A stretch of 64,000 bases of DNA. It comes from CAMDHY01 sp046156265 (GTDB lineage Bacteria; Pseudomonadota; Alphaproteobacteria; Rhizobiales; Segnochrobactraceae). The stretch lies in contig NZ_JAWDIR010000011.1 in the NCBI RefSeq assembly GCF_046156265.1, positions 434,001 to 498,000 on the forward strand. The letters are read 5' to 3'. The notes under the pieces are model-generated. The model was given only the letters and a program-made list of their open reading frames with translations, was not told the DNA's origin and did no database searches. The translations under genes and the position numbers were made by a program. Positions 43,738 to 55,119 of the stretch are shown piece after piece; the stretch's first letter is position 1, and the number at the start of each line of letters is the position of its first letter.

Positions 43738-45516
43738 ATGGCCTACCGGGCACCGGTCGAGGAGATCGCCTTCACGCTGCGCCACGTCGCTGGCCTCGGC
43801 GACGCGATGGCGGCGGGCGCCGTCGGCGACCTCTCGGACGATCTCGTCGACGCCGTGCTGACCGAGGCCGGCCGTTTCGCGACCGACAAGGTGACGCCGC
43901 TCGACGCCGTCGGCGACCGCGTCGGCGCCCGCTTCGAAGCCGGCGCGGTGACGACGCCACCCGGCTGGAAGGAAGCCTATCGCGAATGGCGGGAGGCCGG
44001 CTGGAACGGGCTCGTCGCCGATCCGGAACACGGCGGCCAGGGCCTGCCGATCGCGCTCGGCGTCGCCACCTTCGAGATGTGGAATTCCGCGGCGCTGGCC
44101 TTCGGGCTCGGGCCGACCCTGACGATCGCCGCCATCGAGGCGGTGGCGGCGCACGCCTCGCCGGAGCTGCAGGGCGTCTTCCTCGAGAAGCTCGTCTCCG
44201 GCGAGTGGATGGGAACGATGAACCTGACCGAGCCGCAGGCGGGCTCCGACCTCGCGGCACTGCGCGCCCGCGCCGAGCCGGCGGCGGACGGCAGCTACCG
44301 GGTCTTCGGCCAGAAGATCTTCATCACCTTCGGCGAGCACGACCTCACCGACAACATCGTCCACCTGGTGCTCGCCCGTCTGCCGGACGCGCCGCCGGGC
44401 ACCAAGGGCATCTCGCTGTTCCTGGTGCCGAAATTCCTCGTCGAGGCCGACGGCCGCCCCGGGGCGCGCAACGACGTCACCTGCCGCTCGATCGAGCACA
44501 AGCTCGGGCTGCACGCCTCGCCGACCTGCGTGATGGGCTTCGGCGACGGCGGCGAAGGCGCGGTCGGCTATCTCGTCGGCGAGCCGCACCAGGGCCTGAA
44601 GTGCATGTTCACGATGATGAACAATGCCCGCCTGCAGGTCGGCATCCAGGGCGTCGGCATCGCCGAGCGGGCGACGCAGCAGGCGGTCGCCTATGCCGCC
44701 GACCGCCGCCAGGGCCGCTCGCCGCGCTGGGACGGCGGCGGCATGAGCCCGATCATCGAGCACCCGGACGTGCGGCGGACGCTCCTGACGATGCGCGCCC
44801 TCACCAACGCTTCCCGCGCCATCGCCTATGCCTGCGCGGTGGCGATCGACCGCGCCCGCTCGGCCGAGGGCGACGAGCGGCGGCACTGGCAGGAGCGGGC
44901 GAACCTGCTGACACCGGTGGCGAAGGCCTACCCCACCGACATCGGCGTCGAGGTCGCCTCGCTCGGCATCCAGGTGCACGGCGGCATGGGCTACATCGAG
45001 GAGACGGGGGTGGCGCGCAACCTGCGCGACGCCCGCATCGCGCCGATCTACGAGGGGACCAACGGCATCCAGGCGATCGACCTCGTCGTCCGCAAGCTGC
45101 CGCAGTCGGGCGGCGCGGCGGTGCGCGGCTATATCGCCGAGCTCGCGGCGGTGGCCGAGCGCGCCCGCGGTGCCAACCGGCCGGACCTCGGCGACGCGGC
45201 GCGGCGCCTGACGGCTGCGCTCGCCGACCTCACCGCCGCCACCGAGTGGCTGCTCGCCGCCCAGGCCGACGGGCGTGGCGAGGCGGCGCTGGCCGGGGCG
45301 ACACCCTATCTGAAGCTCTTCGGCCTCGCTGCCGGCGGCACCGGGCTTGTGGCCGCCGCGCTCGCCGACGGCGGAGACGGCCGCGGCGCCAGCCGCACGC
45401 TCGTCGCCCGCCACTTCGCCGAGGCGCACCTGCCGGAGACGACGAGCCTGCGCGCGATCGTCGAAGGCGGCGGCGGCGCCGTGCTGGCGGCGACGGCGGA
45501 GCTTCTGGCGGGCTAG
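43738..45516 (+). CDS. Acyl-CoA dehydrogenase, DmdC/long type
   Basis: A 592-residue flavoprotein that introduces a 2,3-double bond into an acyl-CoA. The four-part architecture of the long alphaproteobacterial type is present: N-terminal extension, FAD-binding TMNLTEPQAGSDLAAL and FGQKIFITFGEHDL, catalytic glutamate in IYEGTNGIQAIDLV and an extra C-terminal domain of about 120 residues. This group includes 3-methylmercaptopropionyl-CoA dehydrogenases (DmdC), and similar proteins are often so annotated without proof; substrate is open. ATG at 43738 has GGAGGAGGAAA upstream. It is divergent from the Sua5 gene. Confidence 0.9.
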   Translation: MAYRAPVEEIAFTLRHVAGLGDAMAAGAVGDLSDDLVDAVLTEAGRFATDKVTPLDAVGDRVGARFEAGAVTTPPGWKEAYREWREAGWNGLVADPEHGGQGLPIALGVATFEMWNSAALAFGLGPTLTIAAIEAVAAHASPELQGVFLEKLVSGEWMGTMNLTEPQAGSDLAALRARAEPAADGSYRVFGQKIFITFGEHDLTDNIVHLVLARLPDAPPGTKGISLFLVPKFLVEADGRPGARNDVTCRSIEHKLGLHASPTCVMGFGDGGEGAVGYLVGEPHQGLKCMFTMMNNARLQVGIQGVGIAERATQQAVAYAADRRQGRSPRWDGGGMSPIIEHPDVRRTLLTMRALTNASRAIAYACAVAIDRARSAEGDERRHWQERANLLTPVAKAYPTDIGVEVASLGIQVHGGMGYIEETGVARNLRDARIAPIYEGTNGIQAIDLVVRKLPQSGGAAVRGYIAELAAVAERARGANRPDLGDAARRLTAALADLTAATEWLLAAQADGRGEAALAGATPYLKLFGLAAGGTGLVAAALADGGDGRGASRTLVARHFAEAHLPETTSLRAIVEGGGGAVLAATAELLAG

Positions 45517-45858
45517 CGGGGCTCCGGCAGCAGCGCGCCGAGCGCGAGCTGCTTGTAGGTGTCGACCAGCCGGCACCGGTCTTCGCTATGAAAGGGCGGA
45601 CGACCGACGCCGGGAGGATAATATGGTGACGAGGGCGGGCCGGTGACGGCCACGCAAACTTCGTTGCCAACCGCCGCCTGTGATCTCCACAGCACCTTGC
45701 CGCTGGCTGGAGCCAACTCGGTCGTGCGCTCAGAAATTTGCTGACAGACCGCCGACGGCAGCCGTCATGCCCGCGCTGTTGCGACTGCACGCTCACCGCA
45801 TTGCGCTCGGGACTGTGTTGTGCAACTCAAAGGAGAATTTAATCCGGAGATACCTTAA
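45517..45858. other. Intergenic stretch, 342 bases, no clear gene
   Basis: Between the acyl-CoA dehydrogenase and the ELWxxDGT-repeat gene. The GC drops towards the right. A 67-codon minus-strand frame, 45513-45716, ends in VDTYKQLALGALLPEPR, which looks protein-like but is unrecognised and may be the remnant of a gene. AAAGGAGAA and CCGGAG just before 45859 could serve as ribosome-binding sequences. Nothing else is seen. Confidence 0.4.
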
Positions 45859-47214
45859 TTGGACGCGATCACGGCTGCAGCGACCGCCTGCCTGGCGGTC
45901 TTCACTTCCTCGACCGACAATGCCGGGCGGGAGCTTTTCGTCACCGATGGCACGCCGGCCGGCACGGGACTGCTCGCGGACCTCGTCCCGGGATCGGAGG
46001 GATCCTACCCTTCCAGCCTCACGCCCTACCAAGGGCAAGTGTACTTCACCGCCTACACAAAAGAACATGACGGCACCGGGATCTGGGCAACTGACGGAAC
46101 GAGAGCGGGAACCAGGCTTGTTGTTTCTCCAAGCATATTCCCAAAGAATAGCAGCTTTCACTATAATTCTAATAGGCTTGTCAAATTTGACGGCAAGTTA
46201 TTATTTATGATACAACCGTTTTTAGGTAAACCTCAGTTATGGATTACCGACGGAACATCTGCCGGGTCGAAGTTAGTTGCACGACTTTCAGGCGACTTCA
46301 CTAGCGACGGAACGGACATCCTAATTGCGAACGACAATTATGCGATACTCAGGGTGGCTGAAGACAACGATCAAGTCTCGCTGGGGTCGCTTGAGGCCAA
46401 GACTTACAAGCTTCGTAAGCTATTTTCGCTGCACAAGAACCCAAAATTCTGGCAAAATAAGGTGCTGCACACTGAGAATCCTGTACATTTTGGAAGACGA
46501 GACTTTGCTATCGGCCTGACCGATGAAAACGACTTCGGATATGTTTCAATATTGATGACAGATGGGACCGTCGGTGGAACTCGGCTGCTTAAGAATATTG
46601 GCGGCGAGGTTCGGGGCTTTGCGGGAGCAGAAGGACTTCCGTATTTGACTGTCGCATCCGACGATGGCTGGGGCATCTCGGTGAGGGCGGTGTACGGCAG
46701 CCAGCGGTGGTCGGAACCCCTCCTCGTGAGCGACGAGGATACCACCGGCGACTCCGATATGCTGCCGATGCGCTCCGGCACGTTCAACGGAGTCGCCTAC
46801 TTCACTGTCGATGAGTGGTCTTCAAACAACGGCCTCTGGATCACCGACCTGACGGCGAAGGGAACGAGGCAGAAGGCAAAATTTTCGCAGAGTGGGCGAT
46901 CCTACGAGTTCTACTCCTCAAAAAGTGATCTTGGATTTCTGCTGATCGGTGAGGGTAACCGCGGAGATCGTCTTTCGATTTTTGACGATCTCAAGAAGAA
47001 GCCAACTCTGAGCAAGGACTTCCAGATCTCCACCAGCTACGGAGTAGCCGTCCTTGGCAGCGACATTGTTTCCGGCGGCTCTCGGGATCGGCTGGTCGCG
47101 ATTGACGCGGCTACCGGGGCGCAGACGAGGCTGATCGGCACGCGTGCACCGTTCGTCAACTCCATCACTGCCGTGCCCGGCAAGAAGGGGCAGCGTTGCG
47201 CAACGACAGGATAG
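45859..47214 (+). CDS. ELWxxDGT-repeat protein, low GC, possibly 5'-truncated
   Basis: A 451-residue protein built from degenerate repeats of the ELWxTDGTxxGT kind: RELFVTDGTPAGTGLLADL, then GIWATDGTRAGTRLV, QLWITDGTSAGSKLVARL, ILMTDGTVGGTRLLKNI and GLWITDLTAKGTRQ. Such repeats form beta-propeller-like domains in secreted or surface proteins. No signal peptide is present. The frame opens with TTG at 45859 immediately after an in-frame TAA, so the true N-terminus is missing or the gene is a fragment. The middle part is AT-rich compared with the window, a sign of transfer. No partner gene can be named. Confidence 0.55.
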   Translation: MDAITAAATACLAVFTSSTDNAGRELFVTDGTPAGTGLLADLVPGSEGSYPSSLTPYQGQVYFTAYTKEHDGTGIWATDGTRAGTRLVVSPSIFPKNSSFHYNSNRLVKFDGKLLFMIQPFLGKPQLWITDGTSAGSKLVARLSGDFTSDGTDILIANDNYAILRVAEDNDQVSLGSLEAKTYKLRKLFSLHKNPKFWQNKVLHTENPVHFGRRDFAIGLTDENDFGYVSILMTDGTVGGTRLLKNIGGEVRGFAGAEGLPYLTVASDDGWGISVRAVYGSQRWSEPLLVSDEDTTGDSDMLPMRSGTFNGVAYFTVDEWSSNNGLWITDLTAKGTRQKAKFSQSGRSYEFYSSKSDLGFLLIGEGNRGDRLSIFDDLKKKPTLSKDFQISTSYGVAVLGSDIVSGGSRDRLVAIDAATGAQTRLIGTRAPFVNSITAVPGKKGQRCATTG

Positions 47215-47894
47215 CGATGCATCCAAGTGCGGGGTTGCATCGCGCAAGCGGTAGCCGGCAACCCCGACAGGGGCTCGCCGAGTTCGCTGCAACCCACTCC
47301 TGAGCGACCAAAGCGACGAGGACGTCCGCTGGTGAGGATTTGGGGGCCGCCACGTCTTCGGCCTCGATGGAGCGCGCATGCGCACCAGTGAACTCCATCT
47401 GTCGCTTGAACGGCGCTCACCGCGTCGCCTCGCCGAGATTTATCCGCCACGCGCGAGCGGCGACTTGGGCCCCGGCGCGGGGCCGATCAGCCGCGCTTAG
47501 GCGCGCAGCGCCGCTGCCGCTCTCGCTCGGCCGATGCGCAAGGAGAGAAGCGGAGCGGCGTCGGCGAACGCCGGCTCTTGTGGCGTTGCGTCGACGACTT
47601 CCGTCGCCGCAAAGCGCCGGCGGGACGGTGCACCGGCCGGCTTAGCCGGCGCGAGGCCACGGAGGACGCAGTGCGGGTTCGGGGTCGTGAGGAACACTTC
47701 GTCCTCGCAGGCTCCACACATCGCCGTCACTCCTCACTGTCGAACCGGTCCACGCTCCTGTAGCCGGTGATACCGGCTTCGCCAACCTGCAGAAGCCCCG
47801 GACGGTAGCGGCGGCCGGCAAGCCGGGCAGACTGCGACGTGTCCGGACGGGTCGCCCGGCGGCCTCCGACCACCGGACGAGCCGATCTTCGACG
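47215..47894. other. 680-base stretch without a convincing gene
   Basis: High-GC sequence between the repeat protein and a cluster of small secreted proteins. A minus-strand frame 47497-47721 (74 codons from ATG 47721, with GAGGAG eight bases upstream) begins MCGACEDEVFL with a CxxC pair but is otherwise featureless; it is listed here, not as a gene. A perfect hairpin AGCCGGT-GAT-ACCGGCT lies at 47762-47778. The stretch may be decayed DNA. Confidence 0.4.
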
Positions 47895-48320
47895 TCAGGG
47901 CTGGTAGGTCGCCGTCACCAGGGCGAAGTTGGTCTTGTTGTTGTTCGGCTGGGCGAGGCCGGTCATCAGCATGTTGCCCGAGGTCATCGTCATCTTGAAC
48001 GTGACCTTGTATTTGTTTCCGTTGATCTTCTGCGTCAGCTGGTCGTTGATCGAGCAGTCGCTGTTGACGGCGAGCGTTCCGGAGAAGGTATAGGCGGTGT
48101 TGCTGCGCAGCGCCTCGTAGCAGTCACCCTTGGTGAGCGAGCCGCTGCTGTTGAAGGTGAGCTTGCAGTACTGCGGGCCGTCGGGCGTCGTCAGCGCCAT
48201 GATCCAGTTGCCCTTGAGGGCGGAGGTGGAGCAACTGGCCGCAGCGGCCGGCGCGGCGAGGGCGAGCGTCGCGATACCCGCGGCGACGAGACGGGTCGCG
48301 GTGGTCGAAAGGGCCTTCAT
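47895..48320 (-). CDS. Small secreted protein of unknown function
   Basis: A 141-residue exported protein. Its signal peptide is about 1-28, ending APAAAA before SCSTSALKG. The mature part is Asn/Thr/Ser-rich with two cysteine pairs (C30/C53 region and CYEALRSN plus NSDCSIND), suggesting disulfides. A SSGSLTKGDCYEALRSNTAY stretch recalls small beta-sandwich exported proteins of alphaproteobacteria. The start ATG at 48320 was chosen by its signal peptide; longer in-frame starts have no such leader. First of three adjacent minus-strand secreted genes. Confidence 0.65.
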   Translation of the reverse strand: MKALSTTATRLVAAGIATLALAAPAAAASCSTSALKGNWIMALTTPDGPQYCKLTFNSSGSLTKGDCYEALRSNTAYTFSGTLAVNSDCSINDQLTQKINGNKYKVTFKMTMTSGNMLMTGLAQPNNNKTNFALVTATYQP

Positions 48321-48460
48321 CGAGAGGTCTCCAGATTCCAGCGCCGGTGTTGCAGCCATTGTCCCCCGGCGGCGTGGCGAGAATCCCCGGAGTCGGGCGC
48401 GTCGGCAAGCGCCACCGCGCAACGTCGCAAGCCTCGCGCCAGCTTGCGGTGCACCGACAT

Positions 48461-48493
48461 GGAAAAGGCCCGCGGAGGGGGCTCCGCGGGCCT
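48461..48493 (-). terminator. Intrinsic terminator after the 84-residue secreted gene
   Basis: On the plus strand AGGCCCGCGGAG (48466-48477) pairs perfectly with CTCCGCGGGCCT (48482-48493) around GGGG. Read on the minus strand the stem ends in TTTTCC (48461-48466). This is a 12-bp GC stem with a short T-run, 30 bases after the stop of the gene at 48523. It fits an intrinsic terminator. Confidence 0.75.
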
Positions 48494-48522
48494 CGGCTTC
48501 CGAGGAAGAATGGTCGGTGGCG

Positions 48523-48777
48523 TCAGCCGGCGCCGACGGCGTCCCTGGCCTCGTCGACGGCCTCGAGGCACTCGTCATATTCCTGCTCGCCCTGCTCGCG
48601 CTTGGCGTCGGAAAGCGCCTCGTTGAGGTTTTCGAGCACCTTCCCGGTCGGATTCTTGGCGAGTTCGGCCTCGATGAACTGGATGCCGGCGGCGCAATCG
48701 GCCGCCTCGTCGGCAAGGGCCGGACCGGCGGCGAGGGCGAGCGTGGCGAGGGCCACGGCGATCATCGGGTGTTTCAT
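48523..48777 (-). CDS. Small periplasmic protein of unknown function
   Basis: An 84-residue exported protein: signal peptide 1-22 (MKHPMIAVALATLALAAGPA, then LA before DEA), mature part mostly alpha-helical, acidic, with two cysteines (C28 and C70 region). Pattern IQFIEAELAKNPTGKVLENL and DEARDAV suggests a helical hairpin held by a disulfide. The ATG at 48777 follows GGGAGG; an in-frame start at 48906 would add a basic leader and remove the signal-like N-terminus. The terminator at 48461-48493 follows the gene. Confidence 0.62.
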   Translation of the reverse strand: MKHPMIAVALATLALAAGPALADEAADCAAGIQFIEAELAKNPTGKVLENLNEALSDAKREQGEQEYDECLEAVDEARDAVGAG

Positions 48778-48919
48778 GGGTGTGCAGCCTCCCTTTTGGA
48801 ACTTTGGACGAGGTGAGTCGGCGCCCGGCCCGCGGGACGGGCGCCGGGATGCGATGGTGGTTCGTCGCACGTCACGCGGCGGTCCGGGTGACACGATCCG
48901 GGTCACTCGACGAACCGGA

Positions 48920-49354
48920 TCACTCGACGATGAGCGTTCCGGTCATGCCCTGCTCCTGCAGGCCGGCGATGTACCAGTCGTAGGTGCCGGTGCGGATCGG
49001 CACGAAGTCGAACTCGACGGTGCCGGCCACGTCGAATTCCAGCGCGTGCGGCGCACCGTACGGGTGGATCTCGATGTTGTTGATGACGATCTGGTTCACC
49101 CACACGTTGCGGAAGAACTCCGGCGCCATGAACTTGTATTCCTTGCCGCCGTTCGAGGTGATGAGCAGGCGGTAGGACTTGCCGCCCTCCATCTTGATCT
49201 CCTTGCCCTCGACGGCGAAGTCGCTGCCGCCCTGGGCACCCAGCACGATCTCACCGAGCTTCTTGCGGCCCTTGGCAATGTCGGCGGCTTCCGTAGCTAG
49301 GCTGCCCGCGACGAGCACCGCGATGGCGGCACCGGCGACGTGAAGTGGCTTCAT
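48920..49354 (-). CDS. Cupredoxin-like periplasmic protein lacking copper ligands
   Basis: A 144-residue exported protein: signal peptide to about residue 23, then a cupredoxin-like beta domain. YRLLITSNGGKEYKFMAPEF and the final GTVEFDFVPIRTGTYDWYI with GMTGTLIVE fit the plastocyanin/azurin core. In copper-binding members the last loop holds Cys and His (C...H...M); here the corresponding segment is YIAGLQEQGM (128-137) with no Cys or His. The ATG at 49354 has GGGAGGAA six bases upstream. A structural or heme/ligand-free role is possible. It faces the divergent malic enzyme gene. Confidence 0.65.
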   Translation of the reverse strand: MKPLHVAGAAIAVLVAGSLATEAADIAKGRKKLGEIVLGAQGGSDFAVEGKEIKMEGGKSYRLLITSNGGKEYKFMAPEFFRNVWVNQIVINNIEIHPYGAPHALEFDVAGTVEFDFVPIRTGTYDWYIAGLQEQGMTGTLIVE

Positions 49355-49713
49355 CGAATTCCTCCCGGATGATTGGGTCGCTCCGTCGACTCGATACTCG
49401 ACCTGCCACGCGGAACCCGTCTCCGGGCCGCCGGGGCGACGCGCATCGTCGGCACAGGTAAGCGGATTTTCTTCCACCTCGCCACCCTGAATTGGCGAAG
49501 TTGCCCGTAAAAGTCAGGCGAACATCACGGTCGTTGCACAAGACTTCTCAAATGGTCTTATGAGAAGCTTATTCGGGAAGCTTTCCGCTTCGTTCTTAGA
49601 GATGTCCGGCCCGCCGGCGGTGCGCATGCCGGCACGTGCATCCGGCGCGCCCCGTTGCTAAGAGCCATGCGTGGGGGCCGGCAGGCTCGACGGGACCGGT
49701 GACGAGGGACGCG
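49355..49713. other. Divergent intergenic region, 359 bases
   Basis: Separates the cupredoxin-like gene from the malic enzyme gene. It is more AT-rich than its flanks around 49490-49600 (AAGCTT-like ATGAGAAGCTTATT), the place where promoters of both genes would lie. No box could be matched with confidence, and no gene was seen. Confidence 0.4.
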
Positions 49714-52026
<2,313 letters not shown>

Positions 52027-52033
52027 TGGCAGT

Positions 52034-52783
52034 TCAGCTGACGCCGGTTCCGTAGGGTGGAGGCGGGATGGCGATATGGGCCTCCCGCAGCGCCGCCGAC
52101 CAGCGCTGGCGCAGGTCCTGGAAGTAGCCGTCCTGCGCCTCGATGCGGTGGCGCAGCTCCGAGGCGAAGACATCGCGGCGGATCGTCAGCACATCGATCG
52201 GCAGGCCGACGGAGAGGTTCGAGCGGATCGTCGAATCCATCGAGATCAGGCCGAGCTTCAGGGCCTCGCGCAGGCTGGTGCGGAAGCCGACGGCGCGGTC
52301 GAGGATCGGCTTGCCGTACTTGTGCTCGCCGATCTGCAGATAGGGCGTGTCCTCGGTCGCCTCGATGAAGTTGCCGGCGCGATAGACCATGAACAGCCTG
52401 AGCCGCCGCCCGGCGATCTGGCCGCCGACGAGCATCGTCACGTCGAAGCCGGCGGCGTTCTGCTCGAGCGCCTTGCCGTCGACACGGTAGACTTCGCGGA
52501 TCGCCTCGCCGACGAGCTGCGCCGTGCGGAACATCGATGGCGTGTCGTAGATCGTCTCGAGGTCGCCGGTGACGGGATCGCGCACGCCCTCCGACAACAG
52601 GCTCAGCACCGACTGCGACACCGCGAGGTTGCCCGACGTGGCGATCGCCACCACCCGCTCGCCCGGCTTCTCGAAGATGTGGAGCTTGCGGTAGGTGGCG
52701 ATGTTGTCGAGGCCTGCGTTGGTGCGCGTGTCGGCGATCATCACCAGGCCTTCCTGGACGAAGATGCCGACGCAGTAGGTCAT
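52034..52783 (-). CDS. Anbu (bacterial proteasome homologue)
   Basis: A 249-residue Ntn-hydrolase related to proteasome beta subunits. It starts MTYCVGIFVQEGLVMIADTR, so removal of Met exposes T2 as nucleophile, with D18 (ADTR) and K33 (YRKLH) as the other catalytic residues. GNLAVSQSVLSLLS and GLPIDVLTIRRD are further Anbu features, and there is no propeptide. Anbu is known to form open oligomeric rings and to be encoded with a circularly permuted ATP-grasp, an alpha-E protein and a transglutaminase-like protein. Those three lie at 56926-60206 on the other strand, about 4 kb away. The substrate and function remain unsettled. Confidence 0.93.
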   Translation of the reverse strand: MTYCVGIFVQEGLVMIADTRTNAGLDNIATYRKLHIFEKPGERVVAIATSGNLAVSQSVLSLLSEGVRDPVTGDLETIYDTPSMFRTAQLVGEAIREVYRVDGKALEQNAAGFDVTMLVGGQIAGRRLRLFMVYRAGNFIEATEDTPYLQIGEHKYGKPILDRAVGFRTSLREALKLGLISMDSTIRSNLSVGLPIDVLTIRRDVFASELRHRIEAQDGYFQDLRQRWSAALREAHIAIPPPPYGTGVS

Positions 52784-52993
52784 GGGGCGAGCCGTTCGGT
52801 TTGGCAGGGCAGGGGGAGTCGCGAGCGCGGCAGTGTCTTCGCCGGGCGCCGCCGCCGCAAGCGGCCGGGGCGGTTTATCCAAGCGTTCCGCCCGGCTGCG
52901 GCGATGTGGCAACAGCGTGCGATCCCGGTTGAGGTGCTTCGCCGGCTGGTGAAGACTGGGTCCCCAAGAAGACTGCCGGCCGGGGGAAGCCAG

Positions 52994-54292
52994 ATGATCA
53001 CGATCACCACCATGCGTCGCCGCCCTGTCGCGAGGCTGTCCTCGACGCTCGCCCTGCCCATGCTGGTCGCTGCCAGCCTGTCCGTCGCTGCTCCGGCGTC
53101 CGCCGAGGTGCTGGCGCGCTGGACGCAGTATGTGGCGGGCGGCGGCGCCGAGGCGCGGGCGGTGGTGACGGACGCGGCCTGTCCGGAGGCGACGGTCGAC
53201 GGCGTCGCGATCGCCATGACGGAGCGCGCGGCGCCGGCCGACGGCTTCCCGGAGCGCGTCTGTGCGCTGGCGCTCGGGGAAGGAGCGACCAGCGTGACGG
53301 TCGCCGGGGTCGTGGTGCCGGCGCCCGCGAAGACCATCGGCCGCGTCGTCATCGTCGGTGATACCGGCTGCCGTGTCGCGCCGAACTGGGCGCAGGCCTG
53401 CGACGATCCGACGAAGTGGGTGTTCGCCACGGTGGCGGCGGCCGCTGCCGCCGAGAAGCCGGATCTGATCATCCACGTCGGCGACTACATCTACCGCGAG
53501 CGGCCCTGTCCGACACTGATCCAGCCGGGCTGCGCCGGCACGCCATCCGGCGACAACTTCCCCACCTGGGCGGCGGACTTCTTCACGCCGGCCGCACCGC
53601 TGCTCGCCGCCGCGCCGATGATCGTCGTGCGTGGCAATCACGAGATCTGCAGCCGCGCCGGCGTCGGCTACAGCCGGCATCTGTCGCCCGACGCCTTCGA
53701 CCCGGCGATGCCGTGCCCGCAGAAGGACCCGACCTACACGGTGGTGATCGACGGCCAGAGCTTCGCCGTGCTCGACACCTCGTTCCCGCCGGACGCGCGC
53801 GTCGACCCGGCGATGGCGGCGATCCTGCGCCAGGAGCTCGAGGCGATCGGCACGGCCGCCGCGACGGCGCCGACGATGCTGCTCACGCACAAGCCGGCCT
53901 GGGCGATCACCCGCGGCGCGCACGACCGCGTCTACGGCTCGAGCCAGACCTACGCGGCGGCGGCCGGCGACAGCCTGCCGCGGGCGCTGCAGGTCGCGAT
54001 CTCCGGCCATATCCACCTGTTCGAGAGCCTGACCTTCACCAATGGCGGGCCGGGCCAGCTCGTCGTCGGCAACAGCGGCACGATGCTGGAGCGTCCGACA
54101 CCGAGCGACCTGTCCGGCATGCAGGCGGCCGGGCGCACCATTGCCGACGGGCTGGAAATCCACGAGTTCGGCTTCATGGTGATGGAGCGCACCACGGATG
54201 GCTGGACCGGCCGGGTGCTCGACGAAACCGCGGCGCTGCTCGCCACCTGCACTGTCGTGCCCGGTCCTCTCGCCTGCCGGCTCGCGCCTTGA
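52994..54292 (+). CDS. Secreted metallophosphoesterase
   Basis: A 432-residue exported phosphoesterase. Signal peptide about 1-37 (VAAPASA). The calcineurin-like domain carries GDTGC (about 116), HVGDYIYRE with Asp-metal residues, GNHEICSRAG (Asn-His) and GHIHLFESL late. These match the GD-x-G/GDx2/GNHE/GHxH arrangement of two-metal phosphoesterases, so the active site is complete. It would act on phosphate esters in the periplasm. The ATG at 52994 has GGGGGA upstream. Its stop overlaps the TTG start of sfsA (TTGA, 54289-54292). Confidence 0.88.
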   Translation: MITITTMRRRPVARLSSTLALPMLVAASLSVAAPASAEVLARWTQYVAGGGAEARAVVTDAACPEATVDGVAIAMTERAAPADGFPERVCALALGEGATSVTVAGVVVPAPAKTIGRVVIVGDTGCRVAPNWAQACDDPTKWVFATVAAAAAAEKPDLIIHVGDYIYRERPCPTLIQPGCAGTPSGDNFPTWAADFFTPAAPLLAAAPMIVVRGNHEICSRAGVGYSRHLSPDAFDPAMPCPQKDPTYTVVIDGQSFAVLDTSFPPDARVDPAMAAILRQELEAIGTAAATAPTMLLTHKPAWAITRGAHDRVYGSSQTYAAAAGDSLPRALQVAISGHIHLFESLTFTNGGPGQLVVGNSGTMLERPTPSDLSGMQAAGRTIADGLEIHEFGFMVMERTTDGWTGRVLDETAALLATCTVVPGPLACRLAP

Positions 54293-54993
54293 TCCCGTTC
54301 ACGGTTCCGCTCCGCGAGGGGCGGCTCCTTCGCCGCTACAAGCGCTTTCTCGCCGACGTTGCCTTTCCCGACGGCAGCGTCGAGGTCGTGCACTGCCCGA
54401 ACCCCGGGGCCATGATGGGGCTCGACACTGCGGGGGCGCGGGCGTTCGTCTCCGTCTCCGACAGTCGCACGCGCAAGCTGCCGATGACGCTCGAGATCGT
54501 CGAGGCGGACGGCACGCTGGTCGGCATCAACACCAACCGGCCGAACGCCCTGTTCGCCGCCGCGATCCTCGCCGGCACGGTGCCGGAGCTCGCCGGCTAC
54601 GTGCGGCTGCGGCGCGAGGTGCCGTACGGACGGGCGAGCCGGGTCGACATCGTGCTCGAAAGCCCGGACCGGCCGCCGGCCTATGTGGAGATCAAGAACG
54701 TCCACCTGATGCGGCGTCCGGGACTGGCGGAGTTTCCCGACTGCGTGACGGCGCGCGGCGCCCGCCACCTCGCCGAACTCGCCGACGTCGCTGCCGCCGG
54801 TGGGCGCGCCGTGATGGCCTTCGTCGTGCAACGCAGAGACTGTGACCGCGTCGCCATCGCCGCCGACCTCGATCCCGTTTACGCGAAGGGATTCGCCGAG
54901 GCCCGGCGGGCCGGGGTGGAGGTGATCGCCTATGCCTGCGAGGTGACGACGGACGGCATCGGCGTCGAACGCCGCGTCGCGATCGTGGACTGA
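54289..54993 (+). CDS. sfsA: SfsA (sugar fermentation stimulation) homologue
   Basis: A 234-residue protein. Conserved SfsA features are RRYKRFLADV, VHCPNPGAMMGL, GINTNRPNALF and RVDIVLE with YVEIKNVHLM, the last suggesting a nuclease-like fold. Function is poorly understood; in E. coli it affects maltose metabolism as a possible DNA-binding factor. The start is TTG at 54289, inside the end of the phosphoesterase gene. Next gene is map, 126 bases on. Confidence 0.93.
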   Translation: MIPFTVPLREGRLLRRYKRFLADVAFPDGSVEVVHCPNPGAMMGLDTAGARAFVSVSDSRTRKLPMTLEIVEADGTLVGINTNRPNALFAAAILAGTVPELAGYVRLRREVPYGRASRVDIVLESPDRPPAYVEIKNVHLMRRPGLAEFPDCVTARGARHLAELADVAAAGGRAVMAFVVQRRDCDRVAIAADLDPVYAKGFAEARRAGVEVIAYACEVTTDGIGVERRVAIVD

Positions 54994-55119
54994 AGAGGGC
55001 CTCCCGCGGCGCGCGGGAAGACCGGCGGTTGCGATCGGCGCTGCAAGTGGCGACGATCGGGTCTATATGACGGTGGAACGAAACGCTGCGGGCGGGTGCG
55101 CGGCGACGAGGAAGAACGC

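Noticed and set aside
42577..45576. Minus-strand frame of 999 codons covering the acyl-CoA dehydrogenase
   Set aside because: Only the last 352 codons form the Sua5 protein. The rest is an antisense shadow of the dehydrogenase, common in high-GC DNA.
45513..45716. 67-codon minus-strand frame ending VDTYKQLALGALLPEPR
   Set aside because: Protein-like end, but no start signal and no recognised family. It overlaps the end of the dehydrogenase gene, so it was kept only as a possible remnant.
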